A DNA stretch of 41,576 bases. It comes from Ferrovibrio sp035304305. Lineage in GTDB: Bacteria; Pseudomonadota; Alphaproteobacteria; Ferrovibrionales; Ferrovibrionaceae. Numbering within the stretch: position 1 is the first letter of the stretch; each line of letters starts with the position of its first letter. The position numbers were made by a program, and so were the translations under genes. The stretch is taken from contig NZ_DATGQG010000123.1 of the NCBI RefSeq assembly GCF_035304305.1, positions 1 to 41,576 of the forward strand, written 5' to 3'. Under the pieces are notes generated by a model. It was not told where the DNA came from. It made no database searches and saw nothing but the letters and a program-made list of their open reading frames with translations. This document shows, piece after piece, positions 26,612 through 35,027 of the stretch.

Positions 26612-28273
26612 TCAGTTCGCCTGCCGGCGCAGGAAGGCCGGAATGTCCAGCAGATCGTCCTGCGGGCGGCTCAGAACCGGCCGCTCCGTGGCCGGCGACA
26701 GGCCCAGATCAGCCTGCCGGGGTGCGGGCTGCGGTTCGGCCGGGGCGGCCGGCCGCGAGAACTGCGGTTCGGCGTGGCGGAAGGCCGTCGACGGCTCGCT
26801 GTCACCCAGGCGGCCCCGGGCCACGCCGGTGATGCGGTCGAACAGGCTCGCCTTCTTCTTCGGCTCGGCCGGCTTGTTGACCATGTCGGCCTCAGCGAAG
26901 GGATCCGGCTGGCGCATGGCGGCCTCGGCGGCGACCCGCGGCGGCAGCTGGGCCGGCGCCGGCATGAAATGCTCGGCCTGAGCGGACGCTTCGGCGACCG
27001 CAGCGGCAAACGGACGGACCTGCGGCTGCGGCTCGGCCATGGCCGGCGCGGCTTCGGCTTCCGCAACCGCCGGGGCCGGCTCGGCCACGGCTGCCTCGGC
27101 CGGCATCTCCATCGCGACCGGCTCCATCGCCAGCGCATTCGCACCGGCGCTGATCGGCTGCTGCGTGACCTGGGCCGAGATGGCCGGCTGCATCGCGACG
27201 GCCGGCTGCTGGGCAGGACGGGCAGCGCCGAAGCTGATCGGCTTGGCCTGCGGCGGGGTCACCAGGCGGAGGCCCGGCGAGGCCTGCGGCTTCGGCTCGG
27301 ACTGAGCGGCGGCATCGATACCGGTGGCAACCACCGATACCCGCATGCGGCCTTCCATGTTCGGATCCAGCGTCGAACCGACGATGATGTTGGCTTCCGG
27401 ATCGACCTCCTCGCGGATGCGGTTGGCGGCTTCGTCGACCTCGAACAGGGTGAGGTCCGGACCGCCGGTGATGTTGATCAGCACGCCGCGGGCGCCCTTC
27501 ATCGAGATATCGTCGAGCAGCGGATTGGCGATCGCCCGCTCGGCGGCTTCGATGGCGCGATGGTCGCCGTCGGCCTCGCCGGTGCCCATCATGGCCTTGC
27601 CCATCTCGCTCATCACCGAACGGACGTCGGCGAAGTCGAGGTTGATCAGGCCGGGCATGACCATCAGGTCGGTGATGCCGCGCACGCCCGACTGCAGGAC
27701 GTTGTCGGCCATCTTGAAGGCGTCGGCGAAGGTGGTCTTCTCGTTCGCCACCCGGAACAGGTTCTGGTTCGGGATGATGATCAGCGTGTCGACATACTGC
27801 TGCAGCTCGCGGATGCCGTTCTCGGCCAGGCGCATGCGCTGCGTGCCTTCAAAGGAGAACGGTTTGGTCACCACGCCGACGGTGAGGATGCCCATCTCCT
27901 TCGCCGCCCGGGCGATCACCGGGGCGGCGCCGGTGCCGGTGCCGCCGCCCATGCCGGCAGCGACGAAGGCCATATGGCAGCCCTGCAGGTGTTCGACGAT
28001 CTGGTCGAGCGATTCTTCCGCCGCCGCCCGGCCCACATCGGGCTTGGCGCCGCAGCCCAGCCCCTGGGTCAGGGTGACGCCGAGCTGGATGCGCCGCTCG
28101 GTCAGCGACATGTTGATGGCCTGCGCGTCGGTATTGGCGGCGACGAAGTCAACGCCTTCGAGCTGGGCGTTGATCATGTTGTTGACCGCGTTTCCGCCGG
28201 CGCCGCCGACGCCGAAGACGACGATGCGGGGCTTCAGTTCCCGCGTGGTCGGCATGCTGAGATTGATACCCAT
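26612..28273 (-). CDS. ftsZ: Cell division GTPase FtsZ
   Basis: The 553-residue tubulin homologue polymerises at mid-cell to form the Z ring. The GTPase domain (about residues 15-320) has GGAGGNAV early on, the tubulin signature GGGTGTG at 109-115 and the T7 loop NLDFADV at 211-217. A linker of roughly 218 residues, rich in Ala, Pro, Glu and Gln, leads to the conserved tail DDLLDIPAFLRRQ, which binds FtsA and other partners. The start is the ATG at 28273, five bases after GGAGGAG; the frame continues nine codons upstream without need. ftsA lies 111 bases upstream; a hairpin terminator follows. Confidence 0.98.
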   Translation of the reverse strand: MGINLSMPTTRELKPRIVVFGVGGAGGNAVNNMINAQLEGVDFVAANTDAQAINMSLTERRIQLGVTLTQGLGCGAKPDVGRAAAEESLDQIVEHLQGCHMAFVAAGMGGGTGTGAAPVIARAAKEMGILTVGVVTKPFSFEGTQRMRLAENGIRELQQYVDTLIIIPNQNLFRVANEKTTFADAFKMADNVLQSGVRGITDLMVMPGLINLDFADVRSVMSEMGKAMMGTGEADGDHRAIEAAERAIANPLLDDISMKGARGVLINITGGPDLTLFEVDEAANRIREEVDPEANIIVGSTLDPNMEGRMRVSVVATGIDAAAQSEPKPQASPGLRLVTPPQAKPISFGAARPAQQPAVAMQPAISAQVTQQPISAGANALAMEPVAMEMPAEAAVAEPAPAVAEAEAAPAMAEPQPQVRPFAAAVAEASAQAEHFMPAPAQLPPRVAAEAAMRQPDPFAEADMVNKPAEPKKKASLFDRITGVARGRLGDSEPSTAFRHAEPQFSRPAAPAEPQPAPRQADLGLSPATERPVLSRPQDDLLDIPAFLRRQAN

Positions 28274-28384
28274 GTTCTCCTCCAGGGTTAACTGATGCAA
28301 TGAACAAAGTCGCGCTGCGTTGCAAGCGACATTCGTGAGACCGCATGGATGCTGCTTGTTTTGATCATCGTCCTTGCCATGCGA

Positions 28385-29626
28385 TCAGAAATTGGTGCGC
28401 AGCCAGCGGCCGATTCGTGAGAAGGCGCCGCTTGGTGCAGGGTCGGGTTCGGGCAGACGGATGATTCGCTCGGCCGCCTGCTGTTGCGCATAGGAGAGAA
28501 GACCGGCGCAGGCCGAGAAGGCCGGCCCGCCGGTTGCCTCGGCCAGACCACCCACACGGATGGGGCGGCCCAGACGGACCTGCTTGTCGAGAATGCGCGC
28601 CGCCAGTTCGCGCACCCCCTGCAGCTGACTCGCACCGCCGGTGAGCACGACCCGGCGTCCGGCCAGCTTCTCGAGTCCCGACTGCGTGAGACGCTCGCGC
28701 ACCTGTTCCAGCGTCTCCTCGAGTCGGGGCTTGATGATGCCGGTGAGAATCGAGCGCGGCACCTGGTTATGGGCATGATCGTCGGTCTCACCCACCTGGG
28801 GCACGTCGATCGTCTCGTTGTCGTCCGACGGACTCGGCAGCACCGTGCCATAGAGCGTCTTCAGCCGCTCGGCATGGGCCAGCGGGGTCGACAACCCGCG
28901 CGCGATATCGTTGGTGACATGCCCACCGCCGAGCGGTACCACATCGGCATGCACCAGCTGGCCGTCGTAGAAAACGGCCATGCTGGTGGTGCCGCCCCCC
29001 ATGTCGATCAGCGTAACGCCGAGATCCATCTCGTCCTCGACCAGACAGGCGAGGCCCGAGGCGAACGGCGCCACCACCCGGCCGGCGATGCGCAGATGGC
29101 CGCGCGCGACGCAGGTGGCAAGGTTGCGCAGCGGGCCCGAGCCGGCGGTGATGACGTGCATGTTCACGCCTAGCCGCTCGCAGGCCATACCCCGGGGGTC
29201 CTTGATCCCGCGCGAGCCGTCGATCGTGTAGCCGACCGGGATGGAGTGAATGATCTCGCGGTCGCTGGGCGTCTGGTGGCGACGGCCATGATCGAGGACC
29301 AGGGCGACATCGTGGTCGGTGACCTCATGGCCGTCGATGGCAACCTCGACACCCACGGTGTGGGACTGCGGATTACCGGCATTGATGCTGATGAAGACGT
29401 CGCGGATGGTTTCGCCGCACATCCGCTCGGCCGTCTCGACGGCGGCGCGGATCGACTGCTCCGCGGCATCCATGTCGACGACATTGCCGTTGCGCAGGCC
29501 ACGCGACAGCTGATGCCCGATGCCGATGACCCGCAGCGTGCCGCCATCGGCCCGCGCGATAAAGCAGCACACCTTGGAGGAACCCACGTCCAGAGTGGCA
29601 ATCAATCCATTGCGCGATACCGCCAT
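28385..29626 (-). CDS. ftsA: Cell division protein FtsA
   Basis: The 413-residue actin-like ATPase tethers FtsZ to the membrane. The first phosphate-binding loop is LDVGSSKVCCFIA near residue 13, the second is LIDMGGGTTSMAVF near residue 205, and the adenosine motif VVLTGGASQLQGV is near residue 330. The SHS2-type 1C insertion is present between the first two. The C-terminus (FSRIGRWLRTNF) is an amphipathic membrane-targeting helix. It starts at an ATG after AAGG, 48 bases from the ftsQ stop, and precedes ftsZ, as in most dcw clusters. Confidence 0.97.
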   Translation of the reverse strand: MAVSRNGLIATLDVGSSKVCCFIARADGGTLRVIGIGHQLSRGLRNGNVVDMDAAEQSIRAAVETAERMCGETIRDVFISINAGNPQSHTVGVEVAIDGHEVTDHDVALVLDHGRRHQTPSDREIIHSIPVGYTIDGSRGIKDPRGMACERLGVNMHVITAGSGPLRNLATCVARGHLRIAGRVVAPFASGLACLVEDEMDLGVTLIDMGGGTTSMAVFYDGQLVHADVVPLGGGHVTNDIARGLSTPLAHAERLKTLYGTVLPSPSDDNETIDVPQVGETDDHAHNQVPRSILTGIIKPRLEETLEQVRERLTQSGLEKLAGRRVVLTGGASQLQGVRELAARILDKQVRLGRPIRVGGLAEATGGPAFSACAGLLSYAQQQAAERIIRLPEPDPAPSGAFSRIGRWLRTNF

Positions 29627-29674
29627 GGCCTTACTTCCCCTGCCTTTTCTGACCCATCTTCCGGCCGTCTCTTG

Positions 29675-30601
29675 TCATGTCCGCTTCCCCGTCTTCTTTG
29701 CCGGGGTAACCACCGGCGGCGGCGGCTCCGCCTCCGGGCTGAGCCGTACGATCAATCGGTCGTCCTGACGCAGATCCACCATCTCCAGATCGCGGCGCAG
29801 CAGGCCGTGACTCTGCTCGAGCGCGATCAGCCGGACCCAGGCCTGCTCGGGATTCTCCTCCGGCAGGCGGACGATCACGCCGTTGTCGAAAGCGATGTCC
29901 CAGCGCCGTCCGCGCACGCGGGTGGCATGCACGACGCGTGCGGCCAGCACCGGATCGATCTGCAGCATGTCGAGCAGGTCCTGCGCCTTGTCGGACGCGC
30001 CGGCGCCGACCAGCAGCAGACGGTCGGCGAAATCCGGGCGGTCACCGTCCTCGAGCACCCGGCCGGTCTCGTCGATCAGGTAAATGTGGCCGTCGATCTG
30101 CCAGCGGGCGAAGGGCTCGCGCTCGACGATCTCGATATGCAGCGTGTCTGGCAGCTGGCGCCAGACGGTCGCCTGCTTCACCCAGCCGATCGCCTCGACC
30201 CGGCGGCGCAGGGTATCCAGATCGAGCGACAGGATCGGATCGCCGCGTTCCACGGCCACCGCCTCGGCCAGCATCTCCAGCGGCGTATGCACGCGCCCGC
30301 GCAGATTCACTTCCGCGAGCCGGAGCTCGACGCTGGCGCCCGCCTCGCCGAGGAATTCCTGCGCCGCGATCTGCGCCTGCGCCGGCCAGTCGGTGCGGAA
30401 CCAGACATAGGCGCCGCTGCTGCCGACAAGCGCTACGGCGATGAACAGCAGGGCCAGCCGGATCCGCCGCCACAGCACGGAGGGCGGCCGGCGCCGCGCC
30501 GGTGGCAGCGGCCGGCAATAACCCTTCGGCCGCGCTGGCGGCAGCGCGGGGGCGCAGGGCGCGCAGGGGCGATCTTCCGGCAGCACGACTAACGGCCGCA
30601 T
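29675..30601 (-). CDS. ftsQ: Cell division protein FtsQ
   Basis: The 308-residue bitopic inner-membrane protein is part of the FtsQLB divisome complex. It has a cytoplasmic N-tail of about 47 residues that is rich in Pro and Arg and holds three cysteines, one transmembrane helix (LALLFIAVALVGSSGAYVWF), a POTRA domain (LRGRVHTPLEMLAEAV to IEIVEREPFARW) and the periplasmic beta domain (HIYLIDETGRVL onwards). The C-terminal tail is Pro/Lys-rich. GGAGG lies seven bases before the ATG at 30601, which overlaps the ddl stop by 13 bases. The Cys-Pro pairs in the N-tail are unusual. Confidence 0.95.
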   Translation of the reverse strand: MRPLVVLPEDRPCAPCAPALPPARPKGYCRPLPPARRRPPSVLWRRIRLALLFIAVALVGSSGAYVWFRTDWPAQAQIAAQEFLGEAGASVELRLAEVNLRGRVHTPLEMLAEAVAVERGDPILSLDLDTLRRRVEAIGWVKQATVWRQLPDTLHIEIVEREPFARWQIDGHIYLIDETGRVLEDGDRPDFADRLLLVGAGASDKAQDLLDMLQIDPVLAARVVHATRVRGRRWDIAFDNGVIVRLPEENPEQAWVRLIALEQSHGLLRRDLEMVDLRQDDRLIVRLSPEAEPPPPVVTPAKKTGKRT

Positions 30602-31506
30602 GACGCATCCTCCACCATCCAGCGCACCAGCTCGGCAAACGAGATGCCGCTATGGGCGGCGATCTCGGGCACCAGAGACAGCGGGGTCATGCCCGGCTGG
30701 GTGTTGATCTCGAGCAGGTAGAAACGGCCCGGCTCGCCGGCGGTGTCGTCATAGCGCCAGTCGGAGCGCGTCACCCCGCGGCAGCCCAGCGTGAGATGGG
30801 CCTTCAGCGCCAGCGCGCAGATCTCGTCATAGACCGGCTTCGCCAGCGGCGCCGGCATCAGATGGGTCGCCTTGCCGTCGGTATATTTGGCCTCGTAGTC
30901 ATAGAACTTGCCGTGTGCCCGGATCTCGATGGCGCCGAGCACGCGGTCGCCCATCACCGCCACCTGGATCTCGCGCCCGGGAATGTAGCGCTCGACCAGC
31001 ACGTGCTCGCCGAAATGCCAGCTGGCGTCGTCCTGCGGCTGGTAGTTGTCGCCTTCGAAGACGATATGCACGCCCACCGAGGAACCCTCGTTCAGCGGCT
31101 TGATCACGTAGGGATGCGGCATCACCGGTCCGCCGGAGAAGGCCGAACGGTGCACCACCCTGCCCTCCGCCATCGGCAGGCCGTGGTTGCGCCAGACGTC
31201 CTTCGCCATCGGCTTGTTCATCGCCAGTGCCGAGGCGAGCACACCGGAATGCGTGTAGGGAATGCCGAGAATCTCCAGCAGCCCCTGCACCGTGCCGTCC
31301 TCGCCATAGGGACCATGCAGCGCGTTGAAGGCGACATCAGGCTTGGTGGCGTCGAGCTTCTGGGCCAGATCGCGGGCAACGTCGATCTCGCTGACCCTGA
31401 AGCCATCCTCGCGCAGGGCCTTGGCCACCGCGCGGCCCGAGGTGAGCGAAACCTCGCGCTCCGACGACCACCCACCCATCAGGACGGCGACATGCGGCTT
31501 AGCCAT
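30589..31506 (-). CDS. ddl: D-alanine--D-alanine ligase
   Basis: The 305-residue ATP-grasp ligase makes D-Ala-D-Ala for the pentapeptide stem. Family signatures are VLMGGWSSEREVSLTSG at the N-terminus, FNALHGPYGEDGTVQG near residue 60, VIKPLNEGSSVGVHIV near residue 140 and FYLLEINTQPGMTPLSLVPE at the end. I choose the ATG at 31506, with AAGGA eight bases upstream; an ATG at 31515 would add three residues but sits against that site. The start follows the murB stop with a few bases to spare and the stop overlaps ftsQ by 13 bases, so the genes are coupled. Confidence 0.96.
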   Translation of the reverse strand: MAKPHVAVLMGGWSSEREVSLTSGRAVAKALREDGFRVSEIDVARDLAQKLDATKPDVAFNALHGPYGEDGTVQGLLEILGIPYTHSGVLASALAMNKPMAKDVWRNHGLPMAEGRVVHRSAFSGGPVMPHPYVIKPLNEGSSVGVHIVFEGDNYQPQDDASWHFGEHVLVERYIPGREIQVAVMGDRVLGAIEIRAHGKFYDYEAKYTDGKATHLMPAPLAKPVYDEICALALKAHLTLGCRGVTRSDWRYDDTAGEPGRFYLLEINTQPGMTPLSLVPEIAAHSGISFAELVRWMVEDASCGR

Positions 31507-32440
31507 GGCTGCCATCCTTCGGCCTGCCGATGCGCCGGATCTCCCAGCGCAGCTCGATGCCGCTCTGTGCCTTCACCTTCTCGCGCACGGTTTCGCCCAG
31601 CGTCTCGAGATCGGCGGCGGTTGCATTGCCGCGGTTGATCAGGAAATTGCAGTGCTGCTCGGATACCTGCGCATCGCCCACCACGAGGCCGCGGCAGCCC
31701 GCCGCATCGACCAGCTGCCAGGCCTTGTGGCCGTCCGGATTGGCGAAGGTGGAGCCGCCGGTGCGGGCGCGGATCGGCTGGCTGCCTTCGCGGGCTGCCT
31801 GGATCGCGTCCATCCGCGCCTTGATCGCCGCCGGGTCGCCGGCCTGTCCCTTCAGCCGCGCCCGGAGGAAGATCCAGGTTTCCGGCACGCCGCAATGGCG
31901 ATAGCCGAACTTCATCTCGACCGGCGACAGGCGATGCAGATTGCCCTGTTCGTCCAGCGCCTCGGCCCAGACCAGAACATCCTTGAATTCGGTGCCGTAA
32001 GCACCGGCATTCATGCGCAGGCCGCCGCCGATGGTGCCAGGAATGCCGCGCAGGAATTCCAGCCCGGCAATGCCGTGCATCTGCGCGGTCTGCGCCACGT
32101 TGACATCCAGTGCACCGGCGCCCGCTTCCACCTCGTCGCCCTCGGCCTCGATCTCGACAAAGCCGCGGCCGAGGCGGATCACCACACCCGGCACGCCGCC
32201 ATCGCGCACCAGCGTATTGGAACCGACACCGAGAACGGTCACCGGCACATCCGCGGGCTTGCCGCGCAGAAAGGCAATCAGGTCCTCGCGGTCTGCCGGG
32301 CGGAACATCACTTCCGCCGGACCGCCGACGCGGAACCAGGTGATATCGGCCAGCCCGGCATCGGCAGTCAGCCGGCCGCGCACGGCGGGAAGCCGCGCGA
32401 TCAGGCCCTGCTGCTGCGGAAGCTGCGTGGCTGCCATCAT
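31499..32440 (-). CDS. murB: UDP-N-acetylenolpyruvoylglucosamine reductase
   Basis: The 313-residue FAD enzyme reduces enolpyruvyl-UDP-GlcNAc to UDP-MurNAc with NADPH. Seen are TWFRVGGPAEVMF (FAD domain start), GIPGTIGGGLRMNAGAYG near residue 120, and the C-terminal GGSTFANPDGHKAWQLVD with the proton-donor serine, followed by VSEQHCNFLINRGNA carrying the active-site glutamate. This is the type II arrangement. The ATG at 32440 makes an ATGA overlap with the murC stop. Another ATG follows directly, which would shorten the protein by one residue. ddl begins just after, overlapping the murB stop region. Confidence 0.97.
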   Translation of the reverse strand: MMAATQLPQQQGLIARLPAVRGRLTADAGLADITWFRVGGPAEVMFRPADREDLIAFLRGKPADVPVTVLGVGSNTLVRDGGVPGVVIRLGRGFVEIEAEGDEVEAGAGALDVNVAQTAQMHGIAGLEFLRGIPGTIGGGLRMNAGAYGTEFKDVLVWAEALDEQGNLHRLSPVEMKFGYRHCGVPETWIFLRARLKGQAGDPAAIKARMDAIQAAREGSQPIRARTGGSTFANPDGHKAWQLVDAAGCRGLVVGDAQVSEQHCNFLINRGNATAADLETLGETVREKVKAQSGIELRWEIRRIGRPKDGSHG

Positions 32441-33870
32441 GCCGCCCCCCTGGAGAACAGCGCCTGCAATTCACCGGGCAGCGCGTTGGCCCAGGTCGTG
32501 ATGCTGCCGGCGCCGAGGCAGACCACGAGGTCGCCCGGCGCGGCTTCGGCCTTGATCATCGCCGCCAGACGCTCCGGTCCCGTCAGCGGCAGGACATGGC
32601 GATGGCCGCGCTCGCGCAGACCCTGGACCAGGGCGTCGCGATCCACGCCTTCGATCGGCGCCTCCCCCGCGGCATAGACATCGGCGACGATCACCTTGTC
32701 GGCGTCGTTGAAGCAGGTGCAGAAATCCTCGAACAGGTCGCGCAGACGCGTGTAGCGATGCGGCTGCACCACGGCGATCACCCGGGCCTCGGGATTGTCG
32801 CCCACCGCCAGCCGCGCGGCGCCCAGAACGGCGGAGATCTCGACCGGGTGATGGCCGTAATCGTCCACCACGGTGATGCCGTTGGTCTCGCCGGTGATGG
32901 TGAAGCGGCGCTTGACGCCCTTGAAGCCGCCGAGTGCCCGGCGCACCACGTCGGCATCGAAGCCCATCTCGCGGGCGATGGCCGCCACCACGAGGGAATT
33001 CTGGACATTATGGTGGCCGAACATCGGCAGATGCACGCCGGTGATGGTCTCGGACTCGTCGCGGACCCGGTCGGTGATGTGGATGTCGTAATGGGCGCCG
33101 CGATTGTCGAAGCGGACATTGACGGCGCGTACGTCGGCCTGCGGCGAGAAGCCGTAGGTGACGATGCGCCGGTCGGTGATGCGGCCGATCAGCGTCTGCA
33201 CTTCCGGATGGTCGATGCAGAGCGTGGCGAAGCCGTAGAAGGGGATGTTCTCGACGAACTGCTTGAAGCCGTCGCGCACCTTGTCAAAGCTGCCGTAATG
33301 GTCGAGATGCTCGGGGTCAATATTGGTGACCACGGCAATCGTCGCCGGCAGCTTCAGGAAGGTGCCATCGCTCTCGTCGGCCTCGACAACCATCCACTCG
33401 CCGGCGCCGAGCCGGGCATTGGTGCCATAGGCGTTGATGATGCCGCCGTTGATCACGGTGGGGTCGACACCGGCCGCTTCCAGCAGGGCCGCGACCAGCG
33501 AAGTCGTCGTCGTCTTGCCATGGGTACCGGCGATGGCGATGGCCCATTTCAGGCGCATCAGCTCGCCCAGCATCTCGGCGCGACGCACCACGGGGATGAG
33601 CCGCGCGCGGGCAGCCTTCACTTCCGGATTGTCGGGCTTCACGGCCGAAGAGATCACCAGCACCTCGGCGGCGGCGACATTCTCCTCGCGATGGCCTTCG
33701 AAGACCGTGATGCCGAGATCGCGCAGGCGTTTGACGTTGTAATTGGCCGACAGATCCGAACCCTGCACCTGGTAACCCAGATTGTGCATGATCTCGGCGA
33801 TGCCCGACATGCCGATGCCGCCGATGCCGACGAAATGGATGATACCGATGTCGAGCGGCAGCGCTCTCAT
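32437..33870 (-). CDS. murC: UDP-N-acetylmuramate--L-alanine ligase
   Basis: The 477-residue Mur ligase adds L-Ala to UDP-MurNAc using ATP. The N-terminal Rossmann domain starts IHFVGIGGIGMSGIAEI, the ATP P-loop is AIAGTHGKTTTTSL near residue 115, the central domain includes VVEADESDGTFLKL, and the C-terminal domain holds VVDDYGHHPVEI and VVQPHRYTR. These are the MurC-specific versions of each motif. It is linked by ATGA overlaps to murG upstream and murB downstream. Feedback by UDP-MurNAc-pentapeptide is a family property, not visible here. Confidence 0.98.
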   Translation of the reverse strand: MRALPLDIGIIHFVGIGGIGMSGIAEIMHNLGYQVQGSDLSANYNVKRLRDLGITVFEGHREENVAAAEVLVISSAVKPDNPEVKAARARLIPVVRRAEMLGELMRLKWAIAIAGTHGKTTTTSLVAALLEAAGVDPTVINGGIINAYGTNARLGAGEWMVVEADESDGTFLKLPATIAVVTNIDPEHLDHYGSFDKVRDGFKQFVENIPFYGFATLCIDHPEVQTLIGRITDRRIVTYGFSPQADVRAVNVRFDNRGAHYDIHITDRVRDESETITGVHLPMFGHHNVQNSLVVAAIAREMGFDADVVRRALGGFKGVKRRFTITGETNGITVVDDYGHHPVEISAVLGAARLAVGDNPEARVIAVVQPHRYTRLRDLFEDFCTCFNDADKVIVADVYAAGEAPIEGVDRDALVQGLRERGHRHVLPLTGPERLAAMIKAEAAPGDLVVCLGAGSITTWANALPGELQALFSRGAA

Positions 33871-35027
33871 GCCGCAATCCTTTTCACAGAATGATCTTTC
33901 GATGTTGCCTTGCTGCCCACCCCGGCCGCCTTGCGGCGTTCGGCAACGAGGCGCTCGACCAGGTCGGCGAGCGCCTGCGTCGCCAGCGGGCGGCCGACGC
34001 TGCGCGCGGCGGACGCCATGCGGGCGAGTTCCGCCGGATCGCCGAGCAGGTCGTTGAACATTGTCGCGGCACGCTCGACGGTGAACTTGTCCTGGGCGAT
34101 CACGACGGCACCGCCGGCCTGCGCCAGCGCCTGCGCATTCGCCGTCTGGTGATCGTCCATCGCATGGGCATAGGGCACCAGCAGGCTGGGACGGCCGATC
34201 ACCGCGATTTCCGCCGTGCTGCTTGCGCCCGAACGGCTGACCACCAGATGTGCGGCGGCGAGACGCTCGGCCACGTCGCCGAAGAAGGTCGCCGTTTCAG
34301 CCTGGATGCCGGCCTGCGCATAGGCATTGCGCACGCGCTCCAGATCTTCCGGACGGCATTGTTGCTGCACCTTCAGGCGGCGCTTGATGTCCTGCGACAG
34401 GGCGGCCAGCGCGGCCGGCACGATATCGGACAGCACGCGGGCGCCCTGGCTGCCGCCCATGACGAGAACCGAGATGCCGTCGGCCGGCGCCTCGTAAGGG
34501 CGGTCGGCGGCGGCAAGAATAGCCGGCCGCACCGGATTGCCGGTCACCGTGGCAGGGATGCGCGCCGGCAGGAACCGCGTCACCGGGAAGGAGGTGGCGA
34601 TGCGGTCGGCGCGGCTGGCGACCAGACGGTTGACGCGGCCGAGCACGGCATTCTGTTCATGGATCAGCACCGGCACGCGCTTCATCCGCGCGGCCAGCAG
34701 CAGCGGCAGGGCAGGATAGCCGCCGAAGCCGACCACGGCCGCCGGCTGCGTCAGGCCGATCAGGTTCAGCGCGCCGAACACGCCGCGCGCGATCTCGAAC
34801 AGGGCCGCGATCTTGCCCGGCAGCGAGCGGCCGCTCGGCGTGCCCGAGGGGATGCGATAGAGCGGCAGCTCCGGCAGATTCTGCCCGAAGCCCTTGCCGC
34901 GCGTGTCGGTCACGAGGCCGACGCGATGGCCGCGGCGCAGCAGCTCGGCCGCCAGAGCCTCCGCCGGGAAGACATGGCCGCCGGTACCGCCCGCGGCGAG
35001 CAGGATGGGAGTCGCGACAGCGCTCAT
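33867..35027 (-). CDS. murG: UDP-GlcNAc:lipid I GlcNAc transferase
   Basis: The 386-residue GT28 glycosyltransferase turns lipid I into lipid II on the inner face of the membrane. The N-terminal glycine loop is AAGGTGGHVFPAEALA, the second VGFGGYPALPLLLA, and the donor-binding domain shows VMGGSQGARVLSD and the SRSGASSTAEI plus VPYAHAMDDHQTANA stretch for UDP-GlcNAc. The frame runs open far upstream across ftsW, but the ATG at 35027 overlaps the ftsW stop as ATGA and gives the standard N-terminus. The stop overlaps murC the same way. Confidence 0.97.
   Translation of the reverse strand: MSAVATPILLAAGGTGGHVFPAEALAAELLRRGHRVGLVTDTRGKGFGQNLPELPLYRIPSGTPSGRSLPGKIAALFEIARGVFGALNLIGLTQPAAVVGFGGYPALPLLLAARMKRVPVLIHEQNAVLGRVNRLVASRADRIATSFPVTRFLPARIPATVTGNPVRPAILAAADRPYEAPADGISVLVMGGSQGARVLSDIVPAALAALSQDIKRRLKVQQQCRPEDLERVRNAYAQAGIQAETATFFGDVAERLAAAHLVVSRSGASSTAEIAVIGRPSLLVPYAHAMDDHQTANAQALAQAGGAVVIAQDKFTVERAATMFNDLLGDPAELARMASAARSVGRPLATQALADLVERLVAERRKAAGVGSKATSKDHSVKRIAA

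Noticed and set aside
28274..28384. Possible CtrA site (GTTAA) upstream of ftsZ
   Set aside because: Only a single half-site is present; the TTAA-N7-TTAA spacing is absent.
31479..32474. A 331-codon minus-strand frame overlapping murB
   Set aside because: It is the alternate-frame shadow of MurB; MurB itself shows the FAD and active-site motifs.
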